Program-made: the position numbers and the translations under genes
Assembly (NCBI RefSeq): GCF_008726925.1
Contig: NZ_VYWO01000004.1
Span: 124,001 to 188,000 of the forward strand
Reading direction: 5' to 3'
DNA: 64,000 bases
Source of the DNA: Aerococcus sanguinicola
GTDB lineage: Bacteria > Bacillota > Bacilli > Lactobacillales > Aerococcaceae
Shown: piece by piece, positions 25,588 to 35,273 of the stretch
Layout of the letters: each line of letters opens with the position of its first letter
How positions within the stretch are numbered: position 1 is the stretch's first letter
Notes under the pieces: model-generated
Told to the model about the DNA's origin: nothing
Database searches by the model: none
Seen by the model: the letters and a program-made list of their open reading frames with translations, nothing else

Positions 25588-27065
25588 TATGCTCCTCCTT
25601 TACCTGCTTCGATATCTGCTTTAATCTTTTCCTTGATTTCTTTAATGCTGTTCATCTTCAAGTCATAGAGCTCTTGGGAGAGGTCAACGGGATATTGCTC
25701 TGGGTTCAAAATTCGCTTGTACTCGTCCCATAGCGAATCCAGACGTCCCTTGGTATAATCCTTAATCTCATCTAATTCCGGTTGGTCATAGACCAATTCC
25801 CCCTTATCAAAAATTGTCTGCAAGAGTGGACGGGCCGTAAAATCAACGACCGTCTTATTGATATAAGGATAGGTGGGGTGGAACATAAAGAGCTCATCCA
25901 ATTGATCAGGGCGTTCGTGTTTGAGGGCTACATAGTCCCCTTCCGACTTGCCATCAGCGTTCCGGGTAATCCGCCATACCTGCTTGTCGCCTGGTGTAGT
26001 CGTCTTCTCCGGTGAGCTCGAAATCTTCATCGTAGGAACTAGATGACCACTTTCGTCTTCCATGGAGCAGAGCTTGTAAACAGCTCCGAGCGCTGCTTGG
26101 TCGAAAGAAGTGATTAACTTGGTCCCCACACCCCAAGAATCAATCTTAGCGCCTTGCATCTTCAAGTTAAGGATTGTTTTTTCGTCTAAGTCGTTTGAAG
26201 CCACGATAATTGCATCTTCATAGCCGGCTGCATCCAGCATGGCCCGCACGCGCTTGGATTGGTAGGTTAAATCCCCACTATCTAAACGTACCCCGATGAA
26301 GTTGATTCGGTCTCCCATTTCATCAGCGACGCGGATGGCAGCTGGAACGCCTGAATTCATCACATCGTAGGTATCCACTAAGAAGACACAGTCCTTATGG
26401 GATTGAGCATAGGCCTTAAAAGCCTGGTAATCGCTCTGGAAGGACTGGACCATAGCGTGGGCATGGGTTCCTGAGATGGGCACACCCAAGGTCTTACCAG
26501 CGCGGACATTAGAGGTTGAGTCGAAGCCGCCAATATAGGCTGCCCGTGCGCCCCAAACGGAGGCATCCATTTCTTGGGCTCGTCGTGCGCCGAATTCAGC
26601 TAGGCCATCGTCCCCACAAACGGTACGGATACGGGAAGCTTTGGTCGCAATCAAAGTCTGGAAGTTCACAATATTCAAGAGGGCTGTTTCTACTAATTGG
26701 CAATCGACCAAGCGCCCTTCAATCTGCATCAAGGGTTCGTTGGCGAAGCAGAGTTCTCCTTCAACCATGGACCGGACTGTCGCTTGGAAGCGATAGTCTT
26801 TTAAATAATTTAAGAAGTCTTCTGGATAGTCCACTGTCTCCCTTAAATATTGAATGTCCGACTCGGTAAAACGTAAATTCTTGATATAATCAATCGCCCG
26901 TTCAAGACCGGCAAAGATAGCGTAGCCGTTACTGAAAGGATTCTTACGGAAATAAATTTCAAAAACCCCAAACTGTTCAGCCTTGCCACTTTCCCAATAG
27001 GTCTTCATCATATTGATCTCATAGAGGTCAGTATGTAGGGTTAAACTGTCATCTGGATAATTCAT
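25587..27065 (-). CDS. pncB: Nicotinate phosphoribosyltransferase
   Basis: This 492-residue enzyme makes nicotinate mononucleotide from nicotinate and PRPP with ATP, feeding nad[14 protein letters not shown] is at the N terminus, and [29 protein letters not shown] and [10 protein letters not shown] motifs follow. I prefer ATG at 27065 with GAGGTG upstream. An in-frame ATG at 27086 lies only about ten bases after a TATAAT element and would be nearly leaderless. Confidence 0.93.
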   Translation of the reverse strand: MNYPDDSLTLHTDLYEINMMKTYWESGKAEQFGVFEIYFRKNPFSNGYAIFAGLERAIDYIKNLRFTESDIQYLRETVDYPEDFLNYLKDYRFQATVRSMVEGELCFANEPLMQIEGRLVDCQLVETALLNIVNFQTLIATKASRIRTVCGDDGLAEFGARRAQEMDASVWGARAAYIGGFDSTSNVRAGKTLGVPISGTHAHAMVQSFQSDYQAFKAYAQSHKDCVFLVDTYDVMNSGVPAAIRVADEMGDRINFIGVRLDSGDLTYQSKRVRAMLDAAGYEDAIIVASNDLDEKTILNLKMQGAKIDSWGVGTKLITSFDQAALGAVYKLCSMEDESGHLVPTMKISSSPEKTTTPGDKQVWRITRNADGKSEGDYVALKHERPDQLDELFMFHPTYPYINKTVVDFTARPLLQTIFDKGELVYDQPELDEIKDYTKGRLDSLWDEYKRILNPEQYPVDLSQELYDLKMNSIKEIKEKIKADIEAGKGGA

Positions 27066-27168
27066 AAAGGCACCTCTGTTTTTCATTTTCTCCCATTATA
27101 ACACTTCCCCCTAATTTTGTCGCAAAAAAGCCAATCTTAGGCTATTTAGCCAACTTATACAGAAAGTG

Positions 27169-27205
27169 AAAAAAGAGCCTGGAAGATATCTTCCAGACTC
27201 TTTTA
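27169..27205. terminator. Bidirectional terminator-like hairpin upstream of pncB
   Basis: AAAAGAGCCTGGAAGATATC pairs imperfectly with CTTCCAGACTCTTTT. It lies between the pncB start and the hairpin elements, so it can end transcription arriving from the sugar transferase gene. Confidence 0.6.
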
Positions 27206-27305
27206 CGTCTTCCATACATTGAAGGCAACTTTTATTGCAGAAATTGTCATCGCGAGCTTGGGCTAACTGTTGTCTTAGCCTAACAGCGCGCTAGTTCACA
27301 CCCTT

Positions 27306-27539
27306 AGTCGGGTTCGAGGATGCAGAAAGGGCTCCTCTTCGCAAAAAGTCTGCTGAAGTCTTTCAGACTTCCTCAGCCTTTTGCTCCAGAGCTCCCTTTC
27401 TCCCGCATCCTCTCACACCCTTTAGTCGGGTTCGGTTGCGCAGCTTCCTTGTCACTTCACAAGTCCCCGCCGCAGTCCTTCAGACTGCTCTGGTGACTTG
27501 CTCCAGTGAAAGGAAGCTAAACGCGCGCCCTCTCACCCT
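27306..27539. repeat. Two tandem long-hairpin elements 3' of the sugar transferase gene
   Basis: Unit 27306-27420 has the GAGGATGC/GCATCCTC stem; unit 27424-27539 has a GCGCAGCTTCC / GGAAGCTAAACGCGC stem with a TTTA-type bulge. Caps AGTCGGGTTCG and CTCACACCC frame each. The second unit is very similar to the single unit at 48643-48757. The last cap ends against the stop codon of the gene at 27542. Confidence 0.8.
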
Positions 27540-27541
27540 AT

Positions 27542-28936
27542 TTAGTCAATGACTTGGATGTTCATTTTTTGGATGGTTTCGCGGTCCACATCTTTTTGGC
27601 TCTCTTCGTCGACGCCTGAAGAAGAGACCTTGTCAAAGAGGATCTTAATCGTTTGGAGCAGGATTTTGAAGTCCAAGATAATAGAATAGGTTTTGATATA
27701 GATCAAGTCAAAGTTGAGCTTACTATTGAAATCTGTCGCGTACTTACCGTAAACCTGGGCATAGCCTGTCAGGCCTGCTGGCACATTGTGGCGAAGATAG
27801 TAATGAGGATTTTGCTCCTGGAATTGGTCAACAAAGAAGGGGCGTTCTGGCCGCGGTCCAACTAATGACATGTCCCCATTCAAGATATTGAATAACTGAG
27901 GCAATTCATCAATCCGTAGCGAGCGCAAATACTTGCCAATCCCTGTAATACGGGCATCGTTCTTGGTTGCAATCACAGGGCCCGTACTCTCTTCGGCCGT
28001 TGCTGTCATGGTGCGGAACTTATAAATTTCAAATTCCCGGTTACCCTTAGTAATCCGAGTCTGCCGGTAAAAGACGGGGCCTTTAGACGTCAGTTTGACC
28101 AAGGCTGCCGTCACCAACATGATAGGAGAGGCAATGATCAATAGGACCAGGGACACGATAATATCCAGGAGTCGTTTGATCAAGGCTTGGTCTGCCGGGA
28201 TCTTGAAATCAGAGGTTTCAATAATGGATTCATCCTCAAAGTTCATGATATTTGGATTCACCATGACTAAGTTTTCAAATTTCGAATTGAGAAAGAGTTT
28301 CTTATCCTCTGCCATAAGAAGGGAATAGAGACGGAGTTTCTCCTCCTCTTCAATCTGTGAAGCCAGGTAGACAATATCGAATTCATCCAAGCGGGCCTTC
28401 ACATTGTCATAGTAGTGGTCGATCACCACATGGGTCACAATATGCCGGGTGGACTTGGATGACTTGAAATTGAAGATAGCGGGAAAGACTTCCTCTTCTT
28501 CACCGACAATCATCACCCGTTTATTGCTGGCATAGCGCCGGTACATACTGAAGACCAGGGCTCGGAAAGCATAGATCAAGAGCGTTGAAACAAAGAAGTC
28601 AATCAAAATGACAGAGCGTGGAAAAGCAAACCAACGCCCCACAAAACTCAAGACCATGGCCACAACAGCCAGCAGGGCCTGGATAATCAGGGTAATAAAG
28701 AAGATATCTCCCTTAGATTTATTGTATAAGACATAGATCCCAAATAATAAGTTAAAAACAATAAAGATAATTAAGATCCATGGAATTGCTCCCTGAAAGG
28801 CTTGAAAATTGCGCAAGGGAACATAACGGCCATAGCGGATAAAGAATGAAATGAAGTAAGATATCAGTAAGATTAAGGCCTCAGTTGCCCCGATAATGAC
28901 CCGATACCAATTGGTCCATTCGCCGTTTCTTTGCAT
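27542..28936 (-). CDS. Exopolysaccharide sugar transferase (undecaprenyl-phosphate hexose-1-phosphate transferase)
   Basis: This 464-residue polyprenyl-phosphate sugar transferase has about five N-terminal membrane helices (residues 15-150) and a central CoA-binding-like region. The C-terminal catalytic domain contains KRLLDIIVSLVLL, GPVFYRQTRITK, FEIYKFRTM, LDELPQLFN-type and MSLVGPRPERPFF motifs. Such enzymes (CpsE/WcaJ/WbaP-like) start polysaccharide repeat-unit assembly on the membrane lipid. AGGAGG seven bases before ATG at 28936 fixes the start. No other capsule genes are adjacent, so it may be an isolated priming enzyme. Confidence 0.88.
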   Translation of the reverse strand: MQRNGEWTNWYRVIIGATEALILLISYFISFFIRYGRYVPLRNFQAFQGAIPWILIIFIVFNLLFGIYVLYNKSKGDIFFITLIIQALLAVVAMVLSFVGRWFAFPRSVILIDFFVSTLLIYAFRALVFSMYRRYASNKRVMIVGEEEEVFPAIFNFKSSKSTRHIVTHVVIDHYYDNVKARLDEFDIVYLASQIEEEEKLRLYSLLMAEDKKLFLNSKFENLVMVNPNIMNFEDESIIETSDFKIPADQALIKRLLDIIVSLVLLIIASPIMLVTAALVKLTSKGPVFYRQTRITKGNREFEIYKFRTMTATAEESTGPVIATKNDARITGIGKYLRSLRIDELPQLFNILNGDMSLVGPRPERPFFVDQFQEQNPHYYLRHNVPAGLTGYAQVYGKYATDFNSKLNFDLIYIKTYSIILDFKILLQTIKILFDKVSSSGVDEESQKDVDRETIQKMNIQVID

Positions 28937-28951
28937 AATGATCCTCCTAAG

Positions 28952-28982
28952 AAAAAGGGACGGTTCAAACCGCCCCTTTAGC
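28952..28982 (-). terminator. Terminator between the surface-protein gene and the sugar transferase gene
   Basis: Read on the minus strand, AAAGGGGCGGTTTG pairs with CAAACCG-CCCTTT and runs into TTTTTC. It is immediately followed by the ribosome binding site of the sugar transferase gene. Confidence 0.75.
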
Positions 28983-29067
28983 TGTTCTACTATATGGTAT
29001 CTTAGCATAATTCCCATAGTTCAAGCAGCTATTTATCAAATTTTTTCCAAATTATTAAAGATTAAGC

Positions 29068-30420
29068 TTAGTTAGCAGCGCCTGCTTCAGCACTTCCGCT
29101 ATTAGCTGCTCCGCCTTGGTCCGCCCCGCCAGTTGAGCCAGGATTAGCTGGTGTATCATTGTTAGCTGGTACTTCCGGTTGAGTTTCTGGTGCGGGTTGG
29201 GTTGTATTGTTGTCCCCTTGAGGTGCAGTAGACGAAGGTGCTGTCGATGGATTAGCTGAACTTTGCTTGTCATTCAGGGGTTTCGAAGAGACAGCAGACG
29301 ACCCGGTACTTGGCTTCGTTTCGTCTTTCTTACCTGCATTATTGTTAGCGTTAGCATTGTTCTCTTGCTTATTAGATGGCTTGCTTTCCTCTGCCTTCTT
29401 GTCATCCTTCTTATCACTGTTACTTTGGTTTTGACGGTTGTTCGCATTGTTCGCGTTATTATTATTAGAAGCTGGACGTGAGCTTGGTGGGGTCACACGT
29501 TGACTTCCCCGGTTACCCACATTTTGGCTTTGGTTACGGTTAGTCCGAGTGGCTTGCTGACGGGCATCCTCTGCTTGTCTTTGCAGACGGTCGCTCCGTT
29601 CACGCGCTTGGTCTTGGGCCTTCTTGGCTTCATCTTCTAGCTTCTTAATTTGTTCTTGTGAAGCACCAGATTTACGGGCTTGGTCAATCTCAGCCTGACT
29701 GATGCGTTCCGTTAAGTCTTCATCAACTTGGCTGATCATTTCTAACATCTTGGCTGTGACATAAGGGTTTTCTTCCTTCTCAGCAGCCTCACGCAATTTG
29801 TCCAATTCTTTTTGTAGGTCTTCATGCTTCAAGTCTTTGTCAGATTTCAGGTCGTTGAGGGTCTTGCTAAACTTCTCGAACTGATCAGCTTGTTCCTCAG
29901 CGGTCTTCACCAAGTCGGCTAAGGTGCTATAAAGGCCATCTTCCTTAGCTTCCAAGGCCCCCTTGTATTGGTCCTTAACCTTATCAACATCCGCTTTCTT
30001 CAAACCGTCTTTGATGATCACCCATTTCTGCAAGGTGGCCCCATTGAGCGGTTGCTTATCCTTAGTTTTCTCAAAAAGATTATTAGTGGCATTTTGGACA
30101 TCATAGCGTTTTTGGACATCTTCCAAGTCAGCCTGTAGTTGCCCCTTAACCCCTTCTTCATCCTTCAAGTTGGCGACATCTTCTTTAGCTGCTTCAATGT
30201 CTTCCTGGCTGATATCTTCAGCTAAGAACATTTTAGCTTCGTCAAAGTAGAGATCAGCAACAGCTTTTTCTGCCCCACTTTCCTTGTGGTCTTCAATGGC
30301 AGTCTGAACTGGTTCTTGCTGCAAGGCAGCATAGACGCCCACGCCCCCAATCAAGAAGAGAGAGACAGCAACGACTAGAACCCTTTGCCAGTTGAACTTT
30401 TTCTTCTTATTTTTCTTCAA
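29068..30420 (-). CDS. Membrane-anchored coiled-coil protein with Asn/Ser-rich tail, function unknown
   Basis: The 450-residue product has a lysine-rich N terminus, one membrane helix at about residues 14-32, and an acidic/lysine-rich helical region to about residue 280. The helical part contains coiled-coil-like repeats such as SQEQIKKLEDEAKKAQDQAR. A low-complexity Asn/Ser/Pro/Gly tail continues to the C terminus. The layout is that of an N-terminally tethered extracytoplasmic protein with a wall-spanning tail. The start is TTG, seven bases after GGAGGAG. No LPXTG motif is present. Function is not recognised. Confidence 0.75.
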   Translation of the reverse strand: MKKNKKKKFNWQRVLVVAVSLFLIGGVGVYAALQQEPVQTAIEDHKESGAEKAVADLYFDEAKMFLAEDISQEDIEAAKEDVANLKDEEGVKGQLQADLEDVQKRYDVQNATNNLFEKTKDKQPLNGATLQKWVIIKDGLKKADVDKVKDQYKGALEAKEDGLYSTLADLVKTAEEQADQFEKFSKTLNDLKSDKDLKHEDLQKELDKLREAAEKEENPYVTAKMLEMISQVDEDLTERISQAEIDQARKSGASQEQIKKLEDEAKKAQDQARERSDRLQRQAEDARQQATRTNRNQSQNVGNRGSQRVTPPSSRPASNNNNANNANNRQNQSNSDKKDDKKAEESKPSNKQENNANANNNAGKKDETKPSTGSSAVSSKPLNDKQSSANPSTAPSSTAPQGDNNTTQPAPETQPEVPANNDTPANPGSTGGADQGGAANSGSAEAGAAN

Positions 30421-30554
30421 GACAATCTCCTCCGTTAATATTTATCGCAATATTATGTCTACACTACGATAGCATGTTTCATTTTTCAATGCAAAAGTAT
30501 TCCCGATTTGTAACCAATTTTTAAAGAAGTCAACAGATTTTTCCTATTAACTAG

Positions 30555-30584
30555 CAAAAAACTGGGACAAGGCCCAGTTTTTTA
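30555..30584. terminator. Bidirectional terminator at the end of the argG-transporter operon
   Basis: AAAAACTGGG pairs with CCCAGTTTTTT around ACAAGG. Confidence 0.85.
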
Positions 30585-32096
30585 TTAATTGTATTTAGCG
30601 TTCATTTGTTTTTCGTAGTGGTTCAAGAGCTTGGTTAAGGCATAGGTAATGATAAAGTAGATCACCATGGAGATAAAGAGTGGGATAATCCCTTGGTAGG
30701 TCTGACTGGTGACTGCCCGCGTTTGGAAGGTCAACTCGGCGACACCAATGGTCGATACAATGGACGATTCCTTGATCAGGGTGACGAACTCATTACCTAA
30801 TGAAGGCCAGATGGAGCGTAAGGATTGTGGGAAGATAATCTTCCGCAGGGTCGTCTTGTAGTCCAAACCTAGGGACCGTGCAGCTTCGGCTTGGCCCTTG
30901 GGCACGGATTGGAGGCCCCCACGGATAATCTCACAAATATAAGCTCCCGAGTTGAGCGATACAGCGATCAAACCGGCCACTAGTGGGCTGATACCGAGTA
31001 GGCCCCCAACCCCTAAGAAGATAAAGAGGACTTGGATCATCAGAGGTGTCCCCCGAATAAATTCTACATAGGCCGTAGCCAAAGTAGATAGGAAGCCGAG
31101 ATTAGAAATCCTCAACACGGCTAAGAGAGAGCCAAGGATCATCCCGAAGACAATCGATAGAAGAGAAATTAAGAGGGTCATCTTAATCCCGTCCCAGAAG
31201 AAGGGCCAGTAGGACATCCAATCGACTTTCTCTGTGTCAGCGAGCTGGTCTGCTGCTTCATCTGCCCATTGGTTGACTAAGCCTTTGTCAACTACTTCAT
31301 CAATGGTATGGTTGATGGCTTCTGCTAGGCTGGGTTGGTTCTCAGGAATAACAACTGCCTTGCCGTCATTTTTCTCCCGAGGAATTTTGGCATCAACATA
31401 AGTCAACTGGTCATTGCCCTTAGTTGAAGTCCGAGCCATAATCTCATCAACCAAGACCCCATCGACCTGCTTGGTTCCTAGGGCACTGAGAAGGTCAGGC
31501 ACCTGCTGCATGGTGAGCAATTTAGCCTTGGGCATGTGGGCCTTGGCTAGGTCTTCTTGGTAAGAGCCTTGTTGGACCCCCACGACGGTTCCTTCCACGA
31601 AGCTATCTTTATCCTTGAGCTTGTCTGCATCTTCTTGGCGGATAACCAGGGACTGGCCGGCATTCTCGTAAGGCTTGGTGAAGTCAACCGACTTATCCCT
31701 TTCCTCCGTATAGGTCATCCCTGAGATAATCATATCGATGGCCCCAGTCTCTAAGGAAGACATCAGGCTAGAGAATTCCATATTCACAATTTCCAGTTTA
31801 ACCCCGAGATCATCGGCGATTTTTTCTGCTAGGGAGATATCAATCCCTTTCGTTTGGTTCTCGCCCCCTTCACGGGTCAAGAACTCAAAGGGAGGATAGT
31901 CGGGGCTAACGCCCAGCTTAATGACGCCCCGTTTCTTAATCTCATCGAGTAATTGGTCGTCGCCTGCCACTTGCCCCGATGCAGCGGGCTGGTCTTCAGC
32001 TGCCTGGACCAAGGCTCCTGCCCCCGCCAATAGCGGGCTAAAAGCAAGGACAAAGGTCATCAGGACCTGCAGGCTATACTTAAGTAGTTTTTTCAT
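30585..32096 (-). CDS. Amino acid ABC transporter fused substrate-binding protein and permease, argG operon
   Basis: This 503-residue fusion is a paralogue of the 5406-6911 protein: signal peptide (about residues 1-32), SBP domain with GVSPDYPPFEF and SSLMSSLETGAIDMIISGMT, then a HisM-type permease domain with the EAA loop (AEAARSLGLDYKTTLRK). It is translationally coupled to argG through TAATG, which is why I chose ATG at 32096 rather than an upstream in-frame start inside argG. Control by the argG T-box suggests import of arginine, citrulline or a related amino acid. No ATPase gene is adjacent. Confidence 0.88.
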   Translation of the reverse strand: MKKLLKYSLQVLMTFVLAFSPLLAGAGALVQAAEDQPAASGQVAGDDQLLDEIKKRGVIKLGVSPDYPPFEFLTREGGENQTKGIDISLAEKIADDLGVKLEIVNMEFSSLMSSLETGAIDMIISGMTYTEERDKSVDFTKPYENAGQSLVIRQEDADKLKDKDSFVEGTVVGVQQGSYQEDLAKAHMPKAKLLTMQQVPDLLSALGTKQVDGVLVDEIMARTSTKGNDQLTYVDAKIPREKNDGKAVVIPENQPSLAEAINHTIDEVVDKGLVNQWADEAADQLADTEKVDWMSYWPFFWDGIKMTLLISLLSIVFGMILGSLLAVLRISNLGFLSTLATAYVEFIRGTPLMIQVLFIFLGVGGLLGISPLVAGLIAVSLNSGAYICEIIRGGLQSVPKGQAEAARSLGLDYKTTLRKIIFPQSLRSIWPSLGNEFVTLIKESSIVSTIGVAELTFQTRAVTSQTYQGIIPLFISMVIYFIITYALTKLLNHYEKQMNAKYN

Positions 32097-33334
32097 TAGA
32101 TTTTGCCGTCCTTTTTCCATTCCTGTTCAGCAAGTACCCGCGCGGTTTGTGGTAGGCCGAAGAGCTTGATAAAGCCTTCTGCATCATTCTGATTGTAGAT
32201 ATCATCTTCATCGAAGGTTGCGAGGGCTTCATTATAGAGGGAATAAGGACTCGTCGTGCCCGCATCAATAATATTTCCCTTATAAAGTTCAAGCTTCACT
32301 TGACCGGTAACGTGTTTTTGCGTTTCATCCACAAATTGTTGGAGGGCCTTGCGCAGCGGTGAATTCCATAAGCCATTATACACTAACTCAGCATATTTAT
32401 GGGCGAGAACTTGTTTAAACTGCAGGGTGTCGCGGTCTAAACACAATTCTTCTAATTTTTCATGGGCATGATAGATGATATGGCCACCTGGGGTTTCATA
32501 CACGCCCCGTGACTTCATCCCTACCAGACGGTTTTCGACAATATCAAGAATGCCAATCCCATTAGCGCCACCTAGCGCGTTTAATTTTTCCACTAGAGCG
32601 ATAGGTTCTAAGCGTTCGCCATCAACGGCTACAGGGTTCCCTGCTTCGAAATCGATCGTCACATAGCTACTTTCATCTGGGGCTTGTTGGGGAGAAACCC
32701 CTAGTTCTAAAATAGCATCCAGCTTGGGCTGTTGGCTAGGATCTTCCAAGTCCAGCCCTTCATGGGAGAGGTGCCAGAGGTTTTCATCCTTGGAATAATT
32801 GGTTTCGCGGGTAATCGGAAGGGGAACATTGTGGGCTTCCGCATAGTCGAAAGCATCTTCCCGGGATTGGATATCCCAAATCCGCCATGGGGCAATGATT
32901 TGAATAGTTGGGTCGAATTCGCGTAGGCCAAGCTCAAAACGTACTTGGTCGTTGCCCTTACCCGTACAGCCATGGACAATGGTGTCACAGCCTTCTGCAT
33001 GGGCAATTTCAATCATCCGCTTGGCGATCAAAGGACGCGCATAAGCCGTTCCTAAGAGGTACTTGCCTTCATACTTCGCCCCAGCCCGCATGGCAGGATA
33101 GATATAGTCTGTAATGAATTCTTCGCGTAAATCTTCAACATATAATTTAGAAGCCCCGCAATTCACAGCCTTCTTCTTCAAATAATCGTAGTCTTCTTCC
33201 TGACCGACATTAGCTGTCATCCCGATAACTTCAACATCTTCACCATAAGTTTCCTTGATCCAAGGAATAATCACGGAGGTATCCAAACCACCTGAATAGG
33301 CCATCAAAACCTTCTTAACTTCCTTCGCTGCCAT
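32096..33334 (-). CDS. argG: Argininosuccinate synthase
   Basis: This 412-residue enzyme condenses citrulline and aspartate with ATP to argininosuccinate. The N-terminal PP-loop [10 protein letters not shown] lies at residue 12, and [13 protein letters not shown] and [12 protein letters not shown] regions are conserved. AAGGAGG precedes ATG at 33334; the region upstream belongs to the T-box terminator. It is downstream of argH on the same strand but has its own promoter and T-box, and it shares an operon with the transporter that follows. Confidence 0.96.
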   Translation of the reverse strand: MAAKEVKKVLMAYSGGLDTSVIIPWIKETYGEDVEVIGMTANVGQEEDYDYLKKKAVNCGASKLYVEDLREEFITDYIYPAMRAGAKYEGKYLLGTAYARPLIAKRMIEIAHAEGCDTIVHGCTGKGNDQVRFELGLREFDPTIQIIAPWRIWDIQSREDAFDYAEAHNVPLPITRETNYSKDENLWHLSHEGLDLEDPSQQPKLDAILELGVSPQQAPDESSYVTIDFEAGNPVAVDGERLEPIALVEKLNALGGANGIGILDIVENRLVGMKSRGVYETPGGHIIYHAHEKLEELCLDRDTLQFKQVLAHKYAELVYNGLWNSPLRKALQQFVDETQKHVTGQVKLELYKGNIIDAGTTSPYSLYNEALATFDEDDIYNQNDAEGFIKLFGLPQTARVLAEQEWKKDGKI

Positions 33335-33354
33335 AATAAACTCCTCCTTAAATA

Positions 33355-33600
33355 TAAAAAAACCGCCTCTTCCCAATTGAAGAGGCGGAGTTAACAATCA
33401 TCCACGGTACCACTCTACTTGTTGGTTAAGCCAACATCTCTAGCCGATTAACGCTCGGATACGGACTAGTTTATCTTATCTAGTCGAGTTCATGCGGCGC
33501 GCTTCACAGAGTCTTCAGACAGGTCTTCCACCACCACCTGCTCGCTTTACTTAGGGACTTTGCTACTTTTCCGCAACCCTTTTATGAGAGTACTTTAATT
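33355..33600 (-). promoter_or_regulatory. T-box riboswitch leader of argG, likely arginine specifier (CGC)
   Basis: Read on the minus strand, the T-box core AGAGTGGTACCGTGG is at 33416-33402. A terminator stem CCGCCTC/GAGGCGG with seven T ends near 33355. The Stem I base GCGG (33574-33571) pairs with CCGC (33497-33494), and AGCGAGCAGG lies in the distal arm. The specifier strand reads TGAAGCGCG, with CGC at 33501-33499 in the same register relative to the basal stem as in the other T-box of this window. Confidence 0.87.
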
Positions 33601-33608
33601 TAATTGTT

Positions 33609-33636
33609 ATTATATCACGGCTGACCTAAATGTCAA
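33609..33636 (-). promoter_or_regulatory. Promoter of the argG T-box leader
   Basis: Minus strand TTGACA (33636-33631) and TATAAT (33614-33609) are separated by 16 bp. It lies just beyond the argH stop, giving argG its own promoter. Confidence 0.8.
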
Positions 33637-33656
33637 CTGAACTTTTCAATTTTATT

Positions 33657-35048
33657 TTACGATTTAGACTGAGCGCGCTCCAGGGCCTGGCAGAGGGCTT
33701 GGGCATGTTCTTCCACCCGTTCAGGGGCTGGTCCCCCTAAGACATTCCGGCGGTAAACACAGGCCTTCAAGTCAATTGTCTCAAAGATATCCGCTTCAAA
33801 GCTATCCGCATAGCGCTGGTAATCTTCCAAGGACAAGTCTTCCAGAGTTAAGCCCTCCTGGCTACAATACTGGAGAATATTCCCCGTAATTTGATAGGCA
33901 TCACGGAAGGGCATGCCCTTAGCTGCTAGGTAGTCTGCACAGTCTGTCGCGTTCAAGAAACCCTGGCCACAAGCCGCATACATGGCCTCTTCATCGACAA
34001 TCGTTGCTTCTAACATAGCGGGTAAGAGGCTGACCATCATCTCCATGGTATCGATTGCGTCGAAGAGGGCTTCTTTTTCCTCCTGCATATCCTTGTTATA
34101 GGCTAGCGGCAGGCCCTTCATCAGCGTCAGGACCGTCATCAGATCACCATAGACCCGGCCCGTCTTACCCCGCATCAATTCATGAATATCCGCATTCTTC
34201 TTCTGTGGCATGATGGACGAGCCCGTAGAGAAGGAATCTTTCAAGTGGATAAAATGAAATTCCTGACTGGCCCAGAGGATGCTCTCCTCGGCATAGCGGC
34301 TCAAGTGCATGGCCAGAATCGACAAGGCGCTCAGCATTTCAATACTATAGTCACGGTCAGACACCGCATCCAGACTATTGGCGGATGGGGTCAAGAAGTC
34401 CAAAAGCTCGGTCGTTAAATCACGGTTCAGCGGGAAGGAAGACGTCGCCAAAGCCCCTGCTCCCAGGGGCATGGTTAAGTCAATCCGCTTGCCCACATCC
34501 TGCAAGCGGCCATAGTCGCGCAGGAGCATTTCCGCATAGGCCATAAGATAGTGGCCATAGGTAATCGGTTGGGCCCGCTGTAAATGGGTATAGCCCGGCA
34601 TGATGCTTTCCGTATGCTGGAGGGCCTTCTGAGCGAAGGCTAGCATGGCATCCTCCAAGAGGCCACAGAGGGTCTCAATCTCATCTCGGACATAGATCTT
34701 TAAGGCAGTGGCAACCTGGTCATTCCGGCTCCGTCCCGTGTGAACCTTCTTCCCTGTATCGCCCAGACGGCGGGTTAATTCTGCCTCAATAAAACTATGG
34801 ACATCTTCTTCTTGGTAGTCAATCGCTAACTCACCTTGGCGGTAGTCTTCCCGCATCTGCCCCAGCTCCTGGTAGAGGGCTTCCGCCTCCCCTTCATCAA
34901 TAATCCCTTGGGCACCCAGCATCTTCGCATGGGCCATTGAGCCTTGTAAGTCAGCATCTAAGAGCCTATCGTCCACCTGAATTGATTGATTAAATTGATA
35001 AGCTGCCTCAGACATTGCATCATGAAAGTCATTCGACCAAATTGCCAT
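33657..35048 (-). CDS. argH: Argininosuccinate lyase
   Basis: This 463-residue fumarase/aspartase-superfamily enzyme cleaves argininosuccinate to arginine and fumarate. HTGRSRNDQVATAL lies near residue 110, and the flexible signature loop SSIMPQKKNADIHE lies near residue 280. The ATG at 35048 follows GGAG by nine bases and gives the usual family length. In-frame codons upstream to 35222 do not resemble the family. It lies upstream of argG on the same strand; together they convert citrulline to arginine. Confidence 0.95.
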   Translation of the reverse strand: MAIWSNDFHDAMSEAAYQFNQSIQVDDRLLDADLQGSMAHAKMLGAQGIIDEGEAEALYQELGQMREDYRQGELAIDYQEEDVHSFIEAELTRRLGDTGKKVHTGRSRNDQVATALKIYVRDEIETLCGLLEDAMLAFAQKALQHTESIMPGYTHLQRAQPITYGHYLMAYAEMLLRDYGRLQDVGKRIDLTMPLGAGALATSSFPLNRDLTTELLDFLTPSANSLDAVSDRDYSIEMLSALSILAMHLSRYAEESILWASQEFHFIHLKDSFSTGSSIMPQKKNADIHELMRGKTGRVYGDLMTVLTLMKGLPLAYNKDMQEEKEALFDAIDTMEMMVSLLPAMLEATIVDEEAMYAACGQGFLNATDCADYLAAKGMPFRDAYQITGNILQYCSQEGLTLEDLSLEDYQRYADSFEADIFETIDLKACVYRRNVLGGPAPERVEEHAQALCQALERAQSKS

Positions 35049-35207
35049 CTTCGCCACTCCATTCTTTTCATTCTTATGCTTAATCATAAACAAAGAACGG
35101 CCAAGGTGCAAGATGGATTGGATAAACTTGCTTGAGCCAAGGGCCTTGTCAGCCTGCCACCTATCATCTGAGTGCTTTGAAAGCATAGCGTCTGATATAT
35201 GAAAATT
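35049..35207 (-). other. argH leader region
   Basis: About 160 bp between an upstream terminator and argH contain short inverted repeats (for example GCAAG/CTTGC near 35108-35133). I see no T-box core or other recognised riboswitch. Confidence 0.4.
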
Positions 35208-35244
35208 AAGAAAAGGCTCCAACTGTTCATTCAGTTAGAGCCTT
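35208..35244 (-). terminator. Terminator upstream of argH
   Basis: Minus-strand stem AAGGCTCTAACTG/CAGTTGGAGCCTT (13 bp, one mismatch) is followed by TTCTTAATTTT. It probably ends transcripts from the aldehyde dehydrogenase gene after they cross the hairpin elements; an attenuator role for argH is possible. Confidence 0.75.
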
Positions 35245-35273
35245 GTGTTGAGCTACTGGTGCTTTGGGGGTTT

